The notes beneath the pieces were generated by a model. It searched no databases and was not told where the DNA came from. It saw only the letters and a list, made by a program, of their open reading frames with translations. Shown here one piece after another: positions 1 through 12,255 of a stretch of 64,000 bases of DNA. A program made the position numbers and the translations under genes. The DNA comes from Oegoconia quadripuncta. Lineage: Eukaryota > Arthropoda > Insecta > Lepidoptera > Autostichidae. The stretch lies in assembly GCA_949316235.1 (NCBI GenBank), contig OX438758.1, positions 13,363,731 to 13,427,730 of the forward strand, given 5' to 3'. The stretch's first letter is position 1; each line of letters starts with the position of its first letter.

Positions 1-498
1 GTAAACACATTCGCAACCTAAAATTTTTTTTTAATTTAATGATTATAAGAAGACATGAGAAGAAACCCTGAAGTTACAAAATACAGCAACATATTTACAC
101 GCTTCTCTGTAAATTTAACAACCACATTACAATAAGTCGTAAACTCTCAAAGCCAGTAGACGTTCGTATTCATAGTGTCCAAACATGTCGAAATACAGCA
201 GGCTTTTCGCACACAATTTGGGACATCTTTTCAAAATATGTTGGAGTAACCTCTTACCACAGTATACTTAACTTGCAGTAAATTAACTCGATAACAATAC
301 TTATAATTTATTGAAGTTTTTAATAATTCAAAAGGTATTACGTAGATAATCAATCACACATAAATAAACTTGCATATGTCTGTTGGTTAGGTATTTCTGC
401 CATTCGTATTATTGGCATTACTACACTAAGTAGATTAGCTGATTACCAAGAACTCACTGCGTCCCTTGGCGCCGTCCGTGGTGTATTCTATATTCATT

Positions 499-528
499 AG
501 GGACTGAGCCTCACTCAGTCCCTTTTTT
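499..528 (+). repeat. 10-bp perfect hairpin followed by a T run
   Basis: AGGGACTGAG (499-508) pairs with CTCAGTCCCT (514-523) around a 5-base loop, and the T run extends through 528. The shape is that of a bacterial intrinsic terminator or a Pol III stop. In an insect genome it is more likely part of a small foldback or retroelement remnant. The structure is visible directly; its function is unknown. Confidence 0.6.
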
Positions 529-559
529 CTATTTAATTTTAATCTCAAACGAGGGTTAA

Positions 560-612
560 GCTTTCCTCTGGCTACACTCCCATTTGTAAAGGGAGTGTAG
601 CCAGAGGAAAGC
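560..612. repeat. Perfect 22-bp inverted repeat (hairpin)
   Basis: Bases 560-581 and 591-612 are exact reverse complements separated by a 9-base loop. No mismatch is visible, so the structure is either recent or selected. It may be the core of a foldback element. No gene is evident around it. Confidence 0.8.
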
Positions 613-889
613 ATTTTTCCTTCTTTAAACCCCTTTTTCTTCATCTTAAATAAATTTGGGGCCCAAGGCAGCATAAAATCTTTTCTCGGGACACGCTTAC
701 TTTCAGTAGGCGACGTTCAGCTGTACCGCTGTTGATCCTGGCTACAGGAGTTGCAGTGGGAGGGTGTGGAGGTGGTCATGATTAGGTAGATCGATTTCAC
801 TTACAAATGGGTGTGGTACCCGTTGTTTTTCATTTGGAGTTAAAAATAGGAGGTCAACATTCAACTTTCTGGTCCCTTTCTTTTATACA

Positions 890-1199
890 CAAAGGGTTTA
901 TATTTCACATCAATCACACCTTATGTGAAGTGAAGATGAGACCTAAGGTGGAAGCGTACTGATCCGGAATCCCCACCTTATTTAACTGGCTATCTTTCCT
1001 CCGACATCCGGAACACAACAATACTAATAACATTGCTGTTTGCCGGCAGACTTAGATAAGATGGTAGCTAGCCAGGCGGACATTTAAAATGCCCTACCAC
1101 CAGCGAAACCGAGTACTAAACATGCACCCCGCTGGGGATCGAACCCGCAACCTCCGTTTGTAAACCTTATGTTGTTTGCATTAAGCCAAGGAGGCGGTC
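890..1199 (-). repeat. tRNA-headed SINE, family A (full-length copy)
   Basis: On the minus strand this begins with a tRNA-like head (A-box 'tggctcaatg'-like, B-box 'ggttcgatcccc') and continues through a shared body ('ggtggtagggcatttta', 'taagatagccag', 'cttccacctt', 'aggtgtgatt'). At least ten more copies occur in the window in both orientations. The Pol III-type head and dispersion fit a SINE. Confidence 0.75.
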
Positions 1200-1454
1200 C
1201 CTAATATAGAGGTTTATTTTAATAACCAGGTTGCTTTTTTTTTTTAATTTTTAAGAGCAAATCAAAAAGTTTATGAGATATGCTTCATATTTAAATATAT
1301 TTTCGCGCATTTTCCGTCATATTATAATTACATTGAGTTCTCATTCGATTGATGTACTTAATTTATAATGTTGTAAGCTGTCAAGGTTTAGTAGTTTTTT
1401 ATTGGTGGCGATGATTTTGGGGAGTGGCATAATCGTTTAGCTCTAGACTATAGA

Positions 1455-1640
1455 GCGCTAGCTTTCCGAGCGCGATTTCGTCCGCGTGAAAGATTTCATC
1501 AAAATCGGTTTAGCAAAAAAAATTTACCCATATGTTAACCTAGGTCCCAACCAAAATTCATCCAGCCGTTTAGGCGAGAAGAGGTAACAAACATACATAC
1601 ACACACAAATTTTCGCATTTATAATATTAGTTGGGATGTT
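1455..1640 (+). repeat. Interspersed repeat with 'gctttcc...cgcgattcgtccgcg' signature
   Basis: Shares with 17037-17362 (same strand) and 9695-9890 (opposite strand) the segments 'gctagctttcc', 'tttcatcaaaatcggtt', 'ccagccgttt' and 'cgcatttataatatta'. This is a common lepidopteran interspersed repeat, probably a LINE 3' end or SINE. The exact class is not settled by eye. Confidence 0.55.
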
Positions 1641-2039
1641 ACCTTCGGCTTTCGTATCCAATTTAACACAGATTAATATTACAAGGTCAAACCTTACTTG
1701 AATTACTATTTTTGATAAACTATATTGTCTATATACCGAATAGGTGTTGTGGCTGTGTCGTCCGCATCGCAGCATGTCGAAAATTTCACATCCCCAGTTG
1801 TCGGCGACATGCCAACCACAAATTACATCTCCGTGAAGTGTGATACAAACTTGCGTAATTTCCGATGTGTCTCATAATGCTTATAGGTGCTGTTGAAGTT
1901 ATACTACTGATTGTTCTATGGTTCTTGCTAAATAGACTAATAAGATAAGTCTTAAGTGCTAGCCTTAATGTCACCCAACGCCATATTTCAGAAAGACGCT
2001 GCATCTTTCGGATGGTCGGAGAGAACACAAAAATTTTGC

Positions 2040-3970
2040 TCATAAACCATACCAGATACGGTAAAGTGATATGTCTGATCTTTCGGAAAGGTTACGAAAA
2101 ACAATTCGATTTATTTCTAAGCGAAAATCGATGTGGTCGCTAATGTTACTACAAATTTAGAGATCAAGATAATGTGGCTTGTATATTCTTTGTTCTTCTT
2201 TGAAGCAATACGGATCCTTTTGTTAAATTTTATCTATCAAAAACAACAATACAAAACAAGCTATTCACGTTTTTTGATGAAGTGTTCATGTTAGATTAGC
2301 TGCGGTGAAAATGGGTGCCGTAACGTTACTTCAGTAGGTCATGCACCTATTATCGTAGGCAAGAACAACGAGTATCAACGTCCAATTGTTACTAAAAGTG
2401 CAGTACAGCTTACTAATCGAATAATAACGTTGAGCGAGGAAACTGCGTGCTCCAGGGTCCCAAATAATATACGAATTCACACGTCACGACCTTTATCCTA
2501 ATTGGGTAGTCAGATATATCCCAAACATAATCATTTGAGTGTACAAACCAAACCAAAGTGTAATGCTTGTAACAAAATCTAGATACGATTTATTTTGCGA
2601 AATATACAAATATTTTAGATATTAACAAAATCTCAAGTACAAAAATTTCAAACTTCAAGCATTTATCTGAACGTAAGATAAATGATATCATTTTTTGAAT
2701 GTCAAATTTAAATCTATTGGAATCTTAAGCATTTTTGTCAGTCGCATGTCCACGCTATACTACCGCTTCGGAAAGGGCAAATCGTCTAAGGGAAAAGAAG
2801 CGGCGAAAGAAACCCACGGGATCATTGGTCTTTTCTTTTTTCAATTTTCATAAATCTACTATCTTATTTTGAGAATTTGGGCTCTCTAGTATTATCCAAG
2901 CCGAAGGTAAGACGGTTTGGAAATACGACGAATCACTTCGAGAAAAGGTAGGTAGTTATCTGCTTTTTTTGGTTCGTCTTGGTACACGTGACAGGGGGTG
3001 TATATCTCTAGATGTTTTTGGGGCTATATTAATAAAACGATCTAGATATTGAGATCGCGTCTCACTCTCAATACAATTTTATTTGATACTTTTTGACATT
3101 GCAACAGAGCAAGCATCAACTTAAGGTCATCTTAATCTTGAGTTTATTAACGCGGGCTTTAGAGTAACTTAGTCGCATTTTACGACACTCATGAGACAGG
3201 TTCGTTCAATTATTTTTACGTGCCGGCAACTTGATTATTATTTAGCGGTCAGCAAACATCTTACATATTGAATAAAAACGATTTGACTCATGACTACTTG
3301 AACAATTAGTTATACCAAGCTCATTTCTCAATATGATTGTAAACAAATAATTGAAACATTCCCATTAATATTACACAACCAATTACAAATAGTATTGTGT
3401 TATTTACGTAATTGTTTTGTGCGAGTTGCGCACTTGTAGCGATGGGTATGACACGTTTGTTGCCCCGATTGACCAATAAGCATTCGCCAATAATAATCAT
3501 GTTGTTGAGTAAATTGATTGATTTCTCTAGTAGTCAAGTGTTACACCATTTTGAGGCTCATCTTATGTCATGTTTGTATATAACTTCTCATATTCGCTAA
3601 GTCACGATAAGCAAACATTTTAAATGTTTCATCCTAAATGTAAAAGGCTAGTAAAAGATGTCCTCATTGAGCTCTATCCCAATTTTAGTTTGATGCTTAG
3701 CTACATGATCCGTCAAAGCTAAAAGTGTTTTATTCGGTCGGTATTCTAAACAAAAAAAAATAATACAATAATTAAGCTTGTTCTTGTTTAACCATGTTGT
3801 GTATACATTCTTGGGATTTCAATCTAGTTCGAATCTAAGTTAACTTTAAGTTCTTCTCATGTACGATTGTAATCTGTTTTGAGTACCAAAAAATAAGATA
3901 AAATAAAATAAATATCTTTAAAGATACCTTTTGAGATACTTTTTATAATATAATACCCGACCGTCCCAAA
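2040..3970. other. Intergenic tract without recognisable genes
   Basis: AT-rich sequence with frequent stops in all frames. It contains short fragments of repeats seen elsewhere: 2455-2530 matches the arms of the element at 11369-12255, and about 3150-3240 resembles the repeat at about 23640-23750. A plus-strand open frame of 62 codons at 3412-3600 has no recognisable domain and is not called. Confidence 0.45.
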
Positions 3971-3977
3971 AAGGAGG

Positions 3978-4203
3978 GTTTTTTATGCACAACGGGTTGG
4001 TACTTGACCTCAATCACACCTGATGTTAAGTGAAGTTGAGGTCGAAGGTGGAAGCGTACTGACCCGGAAACCCCAACACATTTGGAGGACTGGCTATTCT
4101 ATTCTATTCTATTCTATTCTATCTTTGACAACCGGAACACGATAATGTTATTAAAATTGCTGCTTGGCGGCAGATTTAGATAAGATGGTGGTATGTAGCC
4201 AGG
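3978..4203 (-). repeat. SINE family A, truncated copy lacking the tRNA head
   Basis: Carries the family A body from the 3' end ('acgggttggtacttgacctc' on the plus strand) up to the 'gatggtggtagctagccagg' region, then stops before the tRNA-like part. A (TTCTA)n microsatellite at about 4095-4122 has expanded inside it. Confidence 0.7.
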
Positions 4204-4399
4204 GTAATGTTTTTCAACTCTTTGTATGTAAGTATGTATGTATGTAGATTTTTATGTTACCCCCTGTAACCTAACCGGCTGGACCGATTTTGAAGTGCAA
4301 GATGTCGTTCGAGTCGTCTTGATAGAGTGTCATAGGATTCATTTTATTGTAAAAATCTAACATGGCGTACAAAATGCAAAATATGCTGCGGGATTTTTG

Positions 4400-7300
4400 G
4401 TTTTTTAACACTTAAATAGTTATATTTAAACAACCTAGGTACTTACATGTCGGGTATCTAATAATTTAAATTAACTATACTTAAAACCAAGGTACACACA
4501 GACACGACGTCGCTTCGTTACATCACCAAATGCACATAACCTGATGCAGTTTGGTGCGTCATCCTCTGACCTCGCAGTTGCATCACACCTGCCCAAGCAC
4601 GGCTATTTATCAACCTTCCTGGGTCATGCCGCATCTTGCTGCTTTCTCATTTCTCCATAAAGTGACTCTGTTTGTTCATTTAAACATTAATAATTTTTGT
4701 TTAATTTTCTAAGAAATATACAGTTACAAATTTTCGAATGCATTTTATACAGTCATTCGGGCATTTTTTTTTTCTAAAACATTGTTGACATTGACAGACA
4801 GACAGGCACACTCCTTAGGTTGCTTGGAAACTTAGGCAATAAGATGGATTTTTTAATTTTTCACTCGTAAGGGGGAGAGACATTTCAAACAAGTCTCCGG
4901 AACGCAAGCACTCTACAGAAATGAAACTTGATATGTAGACTTTACCATGGAAATAAATAAACACGTTTCAACCTATCACGTAATTCTTTTTAAAAATAAG
5001 GCCTTTTTAAATTAAGGCTACTCAATGGCGATAGTTCTACAAAAATTATGCTTGATGTTAAAGCACAATGTAGTGGTTTTTCTTTGCCTTTTTCTGTTAT
5101 ACAATACATACACAATGTACGCCTGTGTGTAGGTGTAGGCAGAGACCACATAGCTTCTAATTGCAACGCTCCTAACACACCTCTTTTTGTTTTAATGATT
5201 TAAAATAGCCTTGTATGACTAATTATGAAGCCGACTGGACAATAACGGTATTATGGACATAATTTCACTGTTATGAACAAAAATATTTTTTTTTTAACGA
5301 AAAACCCAGCAACTTAAGTTACAATAATAAAAAATCGCATGTGACAAAAATTATGGATAACGGCGGCCATATTTATTCCTCTTTAAAAATATTTATATCC
5401 TAAATTCTCGCAACTATGACGAATCGAACGACACCTCATTTATTAAAATCCGTCAAGCCGTTCAGGCAATAGGATGCGCCAAAGGAACGGACATACATAG
5501 GCAGAAAATATTACCCACCTGGCGCAGTCGCATAAAACTAGTATTCATTACGAGATCCATAAGAAATAAAATTCGAGCCAATGTAATCTCCAAGAAAGCT
5601 AGAAGCTACGGCGTCTAAGCTACGTGTATCTTAGTTATTCCGCATTATCACCTGTCGGCACTTGGAAACTATAGTGTCACAGCATAACAATGTTATTATC
5701 GTTGCAGTAAGAAGACTTCATACATTTTGTTTCGGATCGATGGCAGCTGTCATCACTGCCAGATTTGACATTACCAAAGTAGTACGGCAATCACAAAAAT
5801 CACTACGTCACTTTCCCAAAATGACGGTAGTTTCATCAATTCCACGGTCACCTTTTAATTTCTTATTTTTTCATAAGTAATGCTATCAAAACTTGTAAAA
5901 GTAATTGTGTAGTAATCATATAATTTTTTTTATGTATTGTTATTGTCTTTAATGTAGAAAGTGGTGCAGTTTTATAACAAATTGGGTAAAATTAAAGTCA
6001 CTTTACTCACTTTAATTTCTGACAAAACTGACCAAATTCTTTCCACCTCAAACTATTACTATTGTAAAAATTTAGAAATATAGTAAGTAGAATTGATGCT
6101 TTCGACATTACGAAAAATTTTAACATACTTAAAGTGACCGTTTCTGATAAAAGTGACCGGTCACCTATTGCAAATGTATTTTTTTGTAGACTGGAACGCG
6201 CTGGCAGTCCTAGAAACTTTTTTAGCTTAACCGGGCGGTGGGGCGAGCGCGATTTAGTAACTTATTAGTAATCTGTGGCGATAGCACGACGAACAGAACG
6301 AAAGTAGGTGGTTGCAACCGACGCAGGGCAGGCAGGGCTCGAACCTCGGCTTAGGGCGTTGCATGGGGGAATTTAGAGACTTGATTACCATCGCTTCGTA
6401 ATGTGTTAGTCAGAGAGAAGAAACGACGCAAGAAACTCTCTGGCACACAATTTTGAATTTGGAAAAAAAGTCATTAAATGTGACCGTCTACTTATATCAC
6501 TATGTACCAGTAGCTGATGTAGTAAACTTCGAATAAGTGAGATGCAATATAGTAGAATGGATCGAAGCCAGTCGCACGCCGTAGCCTCCCGCATGGTCAC
6601 CCTTCAAATCACGAGAGTTGTCTAACTGTAAGATAAAAGAACGCTTGGCTGTGATGCTATTATGAGTTTGAAATCGTATATTTATGACTTTAACATGTAT
6701 TTTTTATGACTTTATACTGTGAAGTACACACGTCCAGTATAGTCGCTACATTAATATTGCGGTCATTTCCTTATTACTGTTGAATGTTGGTACATTTCTC
6801 CTCGAAAGTAATGCTAATGGCATTGCTAATTGGTTATTATGTTTAATTAAAACAAATATAACACATTTTCAGATGCTGCATATTGTTGACACTGATTTTG
6901 GTAACTCTAGATCTGCTGGTAGTGAACGGTAGTTGGACCACGGGGAGTAGGGTTCGGTATTTAGAATATTCATTTTGAAATGCCTACCTTTAAATTTGAA
7001 CTTTTGCTGTTTATTTTACTAATTTTGTGTGGAGTTTCTATATTCTGTTCAAAGATCCATCTGTAACGAGACGCCATGCGACTCGTTGGTTCTTTTTTTG
7101 CAGTATTATCCTTGCTTGTTTGTTTTTCGGTTAAGTCATAATATTTTAAATTCAAAATTTGATCTCTGTCTGTTCTTTCTCTCTCTTTCTGTGTATCTTT
7201 TGTTTAGTCAGTTCATAATTTACCGTTGAAAAGGCTGGACATATACTTTTCTGTTATTATTGTTTTCTATTCCATTTTATTCAGTATAAATATATATTAC

Positions 7301-7600
7301 GTATAAACGTATATACAGTATAAAGTTCATCAAGTTATTTGTGTACGTGACACCCTTAAAAATAAAAGTTGTCACTGACAACGATTGCAAGTTTTCCGCC
7401 GGCTCATCTTCATTTTCTTCATACTGTAGCCTACTCCTGGACATCTACAGCATCAGCCTGGGAGTAGTGCTTCACATTTATACGTTATAAATTGATCGAC
7501 TGTTATTGGAAAACTAGTAAAGCCTACAGGGCATTGATATTGTCTTTTATACATATGTAACTTACTGTTGTGAATAAGTCTTTTCAAATATGTAAAACTA
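4400..7600. other. Intergenic tract without recognisable genes
   Basis: No open frame here shows a domain or convincing coding character. It holds short repeat scraps (for example about 5410-5480, with 'atccgtcaagccgttcaggc', similar to the 3' part of the 1455 repeat). The sequence is otherwise unique-looking and AT-rich. Confidence 0.4.
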
Positions 7601-7611
7601 GCAGTGTAGCT

Positions 7612-7815
7612 GGTAGGGTGTGTGTGTGTGTGTGTTTTGTCTCGTTTTTAACTTTACCATCGCGTTCGCGTTTACGCAAAAAGTATCTATGAAAAAAATC
7701 CTTTTGCAAACTATCTGCTAGATGCGTTGCACATTTCTTCATACAAATCGTCACGTAAACGTGAACGCGGTAGTAAAGTTAAGTCGAAACAAAACTCACA
7801 CTCCGCCCTCAGGGT
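7612..7815. mobile_element. Small MITE-like element with about 60-bp imperfect terminal inverted repeats
   Basis: Left arm about 7613-7675 (GT-rich start, then 'aactttaccatcgcgttcgcgtttacg') and right arm about 7753-7812 are imperfect reverse complements. They enclose about 80 bp. A (GT)n run lies in the left arm. Non-coding, short and palindromic: the hallmarks of a MITE or foldback element. I could not define a target-site duplication with certainty. Confidence 0.65.
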
Positions 7816-8599
7816 TTGTAACCGATTTCGTCAACACCGGTAAATAAAGGTTATATTTTAGATTAAGGATTTTGGAAAAGGTTTCGTTCGGAGCGCTTCC
7901 TTACATATCCGTATTACCGTCCTATTAGTCCGGACAGACAGCGCACGTCGCTTGAAGTTTGTAGTGGTAGAGACGGCGTCGTCAGTAACTTTCAATTGTT
8001 TTTTCCTTCCGAAGGTTTGCTGGAAGAAATCTCTTACAGAGATAAGCTCGCCTATTTAATTATTTAAATTATGTTTGTATACTTATATGCAATAAAGTGT
8101 TAAATAAATAATAAATAATTTAGAGCGAAATGAAAACCACTAAACACCATTCATCGATTTGGTTTCGTTCTTTAAGAAAATGTTTTTTTTAAGGTGAAAG
8201 TAGAGTCAAACCTAAATAAAACTTCCTTAACTGATTTAGATTTAAAATTAAATGGGTGTAATATTTGAGGGTGCCACTGGACGGAATAAACACTCTTAAA
8301 CAAGCATTTTCTAATAACTATAAAATTGAAAATCTAGAAACCCCACGGACACAGATAGACAGGCTTCATACTTTTAACACCCTTTTTTGTGTCACAGATT
8401 AATAAGATCATAACTTACTAAGCTGCATAGCTAAGCGTTGTCTTTTGCGTCTGTATATTAATGTACACTGTGCCACAGCCACAGTGTATTTGCTAAAGTC
8501 ATCGCAGTCACTGCACAGTAGCGGAACGATTAAGCCCGACAGTTTACCGCTTCATTGCGACATGTAACAACCGTAACACTTGCAGTAAGCATAAGTACT

Positions 8600-8975
8600 T
8601 TTAACCGTCTCCGTGGCTCAATGTGAACAACACTTAGGGCGCACCTTGGTATGGGACGCAACTTGTGCGGATACTTTGGCACCGTCCCATATACAAGGAA
8701 CTACGCAAAGAGCTGGAACCGCGGCTGAACAAGCTCAAAGTAACAAGCGCCGTAAATATGCGTCAATCTCTATAAACCACGAGTTTGCGGCGCTTGCAGT
8801 GGAGACATTGGGCCCTTGGTCTTCTGATACAAAAGAATTGCAAAGAATTTATCCGTTAGACTGGTCCACGCCTCTGGAGATGTGAAAGCTGGTGCCTACT
8901 TTGCTCAGCAGCTGAGCTTATGCATTCAGCGGGGCAATAGCCCTACTAGGTGCTATGCCTCACGGTAGCGAGTTG
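8600..8975 (+). pseudogene. Retroelement-derived C-terminal ORF relic ('LVWDATCADTLAP' family)
   Basis: After a scrap of SINE-A head (about 8600-8625), the plus-strand frame encodes a peptide with LGRTLVWDATCADTLAPSH, a KRRKYA segment and VETLGPW, then (after a stop) a YFAQQLSLCIQRGN-like end. I recognise this order from the tail of widespread animal reverse-transcriptase ORFs. The upstream reverse-transcriptase part is missing and the frame is broken near 8885. A second scrap of the same tail is at 10440-10560. It is a dead fragment, not a host gene. Confidence 0.55.
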
Positions 8976-9694
8976 GACGGCGTATTTTTTCTATAATTAT
9001 ATTATTTTCAATTGTGTTTTATAAATTTGTTATTTCATGTACGTACTTAATTTTTTATCATAGTAATAATAAAATATGATTAGATTTTTAAACCACACTC
9101 TAGAATTTATTGTGTTGCGCTTGCATAAAAACCGTTCCAGGACTTTTTTCTCCTTCTATTCGTCCCTTTAAGTAACTAGCTACAACATGCTCTAACCAGT
9201 TACTTCAAGCCTCTGATTGGTTATCTCAAGGACACGAGCTAACTGTGTAAGCATGTTGTTCTAAATATATTATGATTGCGGTACGTCCACTAAGTAACCA
9301 TGCGACACCTAATCAGTTCGTGCAAGTACACTTTACAGCCATTCCTCCTCTAGTATGTCATATTCCATTTAGAAGATGCGACACAATATCATTAATACTG
9401 ACTTTTAAATAGTAAATATTTACAACGTAATGAATGAAGGTCCAGCGTCACATTTAGTGACACAGATATACATGTTTATACGTGAAAATAACCAATGAAC
9501 ACAGTGAAATTAAATATAACAGTGATATAAATAAACGATTTATCTATCTATCTAAATTGGGACCGGAGGATATAAAAGTAATCGGTCCTCGTGCCACAAA
9601 ACCGTCAACAACCACATTGTTAGACGGAGGCGTATAAAACAATTTCACATAATCTAAATATATATAACTCAAAGGTGACTGACATAGTGATCTA

Positions 9695-9890
9695 TCAACG
9701 CCCAGCCCAAACCACTGGACGGATTGGGTTGAAATTTGGCATGCAGGTAGATGATATGACGTAGGCATCCGCTAAGAAAGGATTTTGATAAATTCTACCC
9801 CCAAGGGGATAAAATAGGGGATGAAAGTTTGTTGTTTGTGTTTTGATAAAATCTTCCACGCGGACGAAGTCGCGGGAGGAAAGCTAGTAA
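9695..9890 (-). repeat. Interspersed repeat, same family as 1455-1640 (inverted)
   Basis: On the minus strand it opens 'tactagctttcctcccgcgac' and continues into the 'tccgcgtggaagattttatc' segment. The plus strand shows 'accactggacggattgggtt', typical of the same family. Non-coding. Confidence 0.5.
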
Positions 9891-10079
9891 GATATATAAT
9901 CTATCTCACTACTTGTTCAGTGATAATACGGCATTTTACAAAAATGACGTAATGTTTATTATAGACTAAGGTACTTAGAATTAATTTTCGGTGTCAAAGT
10001 AGGTCTCCATCTCAGCATAAGTTGCAGTCTAGAAGTTGACTACAACCCTGGTTTTCTGTTTTTAGTGGAGGCTTTTTTT

Positions 10080-10150
10080 TTACGAACAACGGGTTGGTAC
10101 TTGGCCTTAATCACACCCGACGTTAATTGAAGATGAGGTGGAAGGTGTAT
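10080..10150 (-). repeat. SINE family A, 3'-end fragment
   Basis: About 65 bp matching the terminal part of family A ('acaacgggttggtacttgg' on the plus strand, then the 'gaagatgaggt' region). Truncated on both sides. Confidence 0.55.
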
Positions 10151-10439
10151 TTTCAGTATTATTTAATAGATTAAATCAATTAACTAAACATAAAAGTTAA
10201 TGATAAAACATACCTAATAGCCATAGTGAGAAAGTCGCAGGGTAAATAAGTAAGTGCCTCTAGGGTTACATTGCCTGCCTCTCTGATAACGCACTAATCA
10301 TGTTCGAATCTTCATCCTTAGGTAAACAGTATGTAATATTTAGTGCTAGGTAAAAGTATGGTGAGATGATTATATCACAAAATATACTCAATTTAGTAAG
10401 ATGGATTAGCTTAATTTTTAGCTAGCTTAATTTAGCTTC

Positions 10440-10690
10440 AAATGATCGGAAGGCTGGCTTCTATTTCGCTCAGAGGCTAAGTCTGGCTGTCCAAAGAGGA
10501 AACGCACTTAGCCTCTTAGGCACCCTTCCGTTTCAGCAACATCTAGGACAATTTTTTAATTTATAAATGTGTGTTTTATATATTTATTATTTTTAAATTT
10601 GTAAATGTGTATTTACTATTTCGTTTTTGTAAATATGTACAAAATTCTTGGTGTGATGTCAAATAAATACAGTTAGTAAGATAAATTCTT
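10440..10690 (+). pseudogene. Second relic of the 8600-8975 retroelement tail
   Basis: A short plus-strand stretch encodes AGFYFAQRLSLAVQRGNA and a following LLGTLP. It matches the end of the relic at 8600-8975 and is followed by an AT-rich 3' UTR-like tail ending 'caaataaatacag'. Only the 3' extremity of the element remains. Confidence 0.5.
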
Positions 10691-11368
10691 TAACCGAATC
10701 CAAAAAGGAAGAGGTTCTATGTCCGTCTTTATTTAATTTTTATTTATGTGTACCCATATTTTCGTCAACATTGTTAACCGATTTTGATGATTATTTGTAT
10801 GGTAGGGTTTAGGGCCAGGGTGGTCCCATATAAATTTGGTCTGACGATGAATTCCGGGAGAGTCCTTACTGAAGATAGAGAACCTTACTGAATTCAGTTG
10901 TTTCGCCAATTTTTGTTTGTTGAATTATTTCAGTTGCAAATTTCTTATGCTCCACTAAACTTCGCCTAGAAAATTTGCGGCCTTAGTGACACGCAATTAC
11001 GTTTATTTCAAAAATCGTGCTAATTGTATTTTTATGTGTCTCGAGAATGTCGTGCGGTGTAAACCGGCCTTGAGATCGGGTCACTTCGGTATGCATCGGT
11101 ACTGTTATACAAATAGCCTGTTTGCGCCTGAGCACCTACGTTTTATAGTGTAGAATGGCAGGTGTCCAATAACCTTGCAATATGTTAATTGAATACAAAA
11201 TAAATAGAAAACTTAAATCTGACAGAAAGATGCAAACAATAATGTGCATATTTGTGTGAAGAGATATAAATACGTAAGAAAAATAGAACCAACCCGTCTC
11301 TTCAAAGGTGAAACGAAAGATGAATCGTGGATGTTGTTTCAAGCATTAAACTTTTAATGATTGGAACA

Positions 11369-12255
11369 CCTAAACGCTAATGTTTGGGATTTCTTTGACC
11401 ACCTCATTTGGGATAAGAATCCTGACGTTATGCATATCCATGTATGCATCACACTTTACATCCTCACTGTTGTGACCCTCCCACAACCTCCTCTCACTAC
11501 GTATATTAGCAGTAAATGAAGAAAATTAAAAAGATTTCGCTCTTATGCACTATATGGTCAGTCCATCCATTAAAAATCTTTCAAAACACCCACGAAAAGA
11601 GGTGAATATTACTCCTAATCATAGCCAGAAATCGCAATACAAATGTCTGCTATGGAATCCAAACGGTACCTTGCATTAAGACTACAGCAATGTCGTGATA
11701 ATCACATTTGCCAATACATAGCAGACGTTCTAACTTTTGTCATTTGTGCGCGTTCTAATCTCGTTTTATATCGATATTTAATGTACACTGGACACTTGAT
11801 TCGATTTCAATTCTTATGTCGAGTGTCGGTATCGCCTTGGCCGAGTTTTTTTAATTACAAATACATGTCTTTTTTTTAACTTTAAAAACGATTTTTCGAT
11901 TTTAAAGCCGATAAACGTTAATTTCATATTTGAAAGTCACATACTGTCATAACTTTGCCCGTCTATTTGAAATATTATTTTGTAAAATAATAATCACATC
12001 ACTGGTTAAGTATATATGGCGCTGAGTATGGTTCTAGAGCCAAACTTGAAGCATCGTAGATGTTAAGCTTGAATTTTTTCTACTTTGATTTATTTATTAA
12101 GTTTTAAACTTGCTTATAATATTGGAAGAGTTAAGTCCTTCATGAGGCAGTATGTACATGTAATACATACATACATAACGTCACGAATTTTATCGCAAAT
12201 CTGGTGGTCAGAAATATCCCAAACATTAGTGTTGGAGAGATCCAAAAAATAAGAG
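11369..12255. mobile_element. 887-bp unit with inverted terminal arms and 16-bp flanking duplication
   Basis: The 16-mer tttaatgattggaaca occurs exactly at 11353-11368 and 12256-12271. Between them, 11369-11432 and 12174-12235 are imperfect reverse complements ('ctaatgtttgggat' against 'atcccaaacattag'). Flanking duplication plus inverted arms suggests an inserted element. The 16-bp duplication is long for a DNA transposon and more like a retrotransposed unit. No coding capacity is evident inside. Confidence 0.5.

Larger units (their letters stand above)
1..889. other. AT-rich non-coding stretch with two hairpins
   Basis: I see no supportable gene here. A minus-strand open frame of 79 codons (435-674) crosses two inverted repeats and has no recognisable domain, so I do not call it. 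The two hairpins (499-523 and 560-612) are listed separately. Confidence 0.5.

Noticed and set aside
435..674. 79-codon minus-strand open frame
   Set aside because: It spans two perfect inverted repeats and has no recognisable domain, so it is probably a by-product of them.
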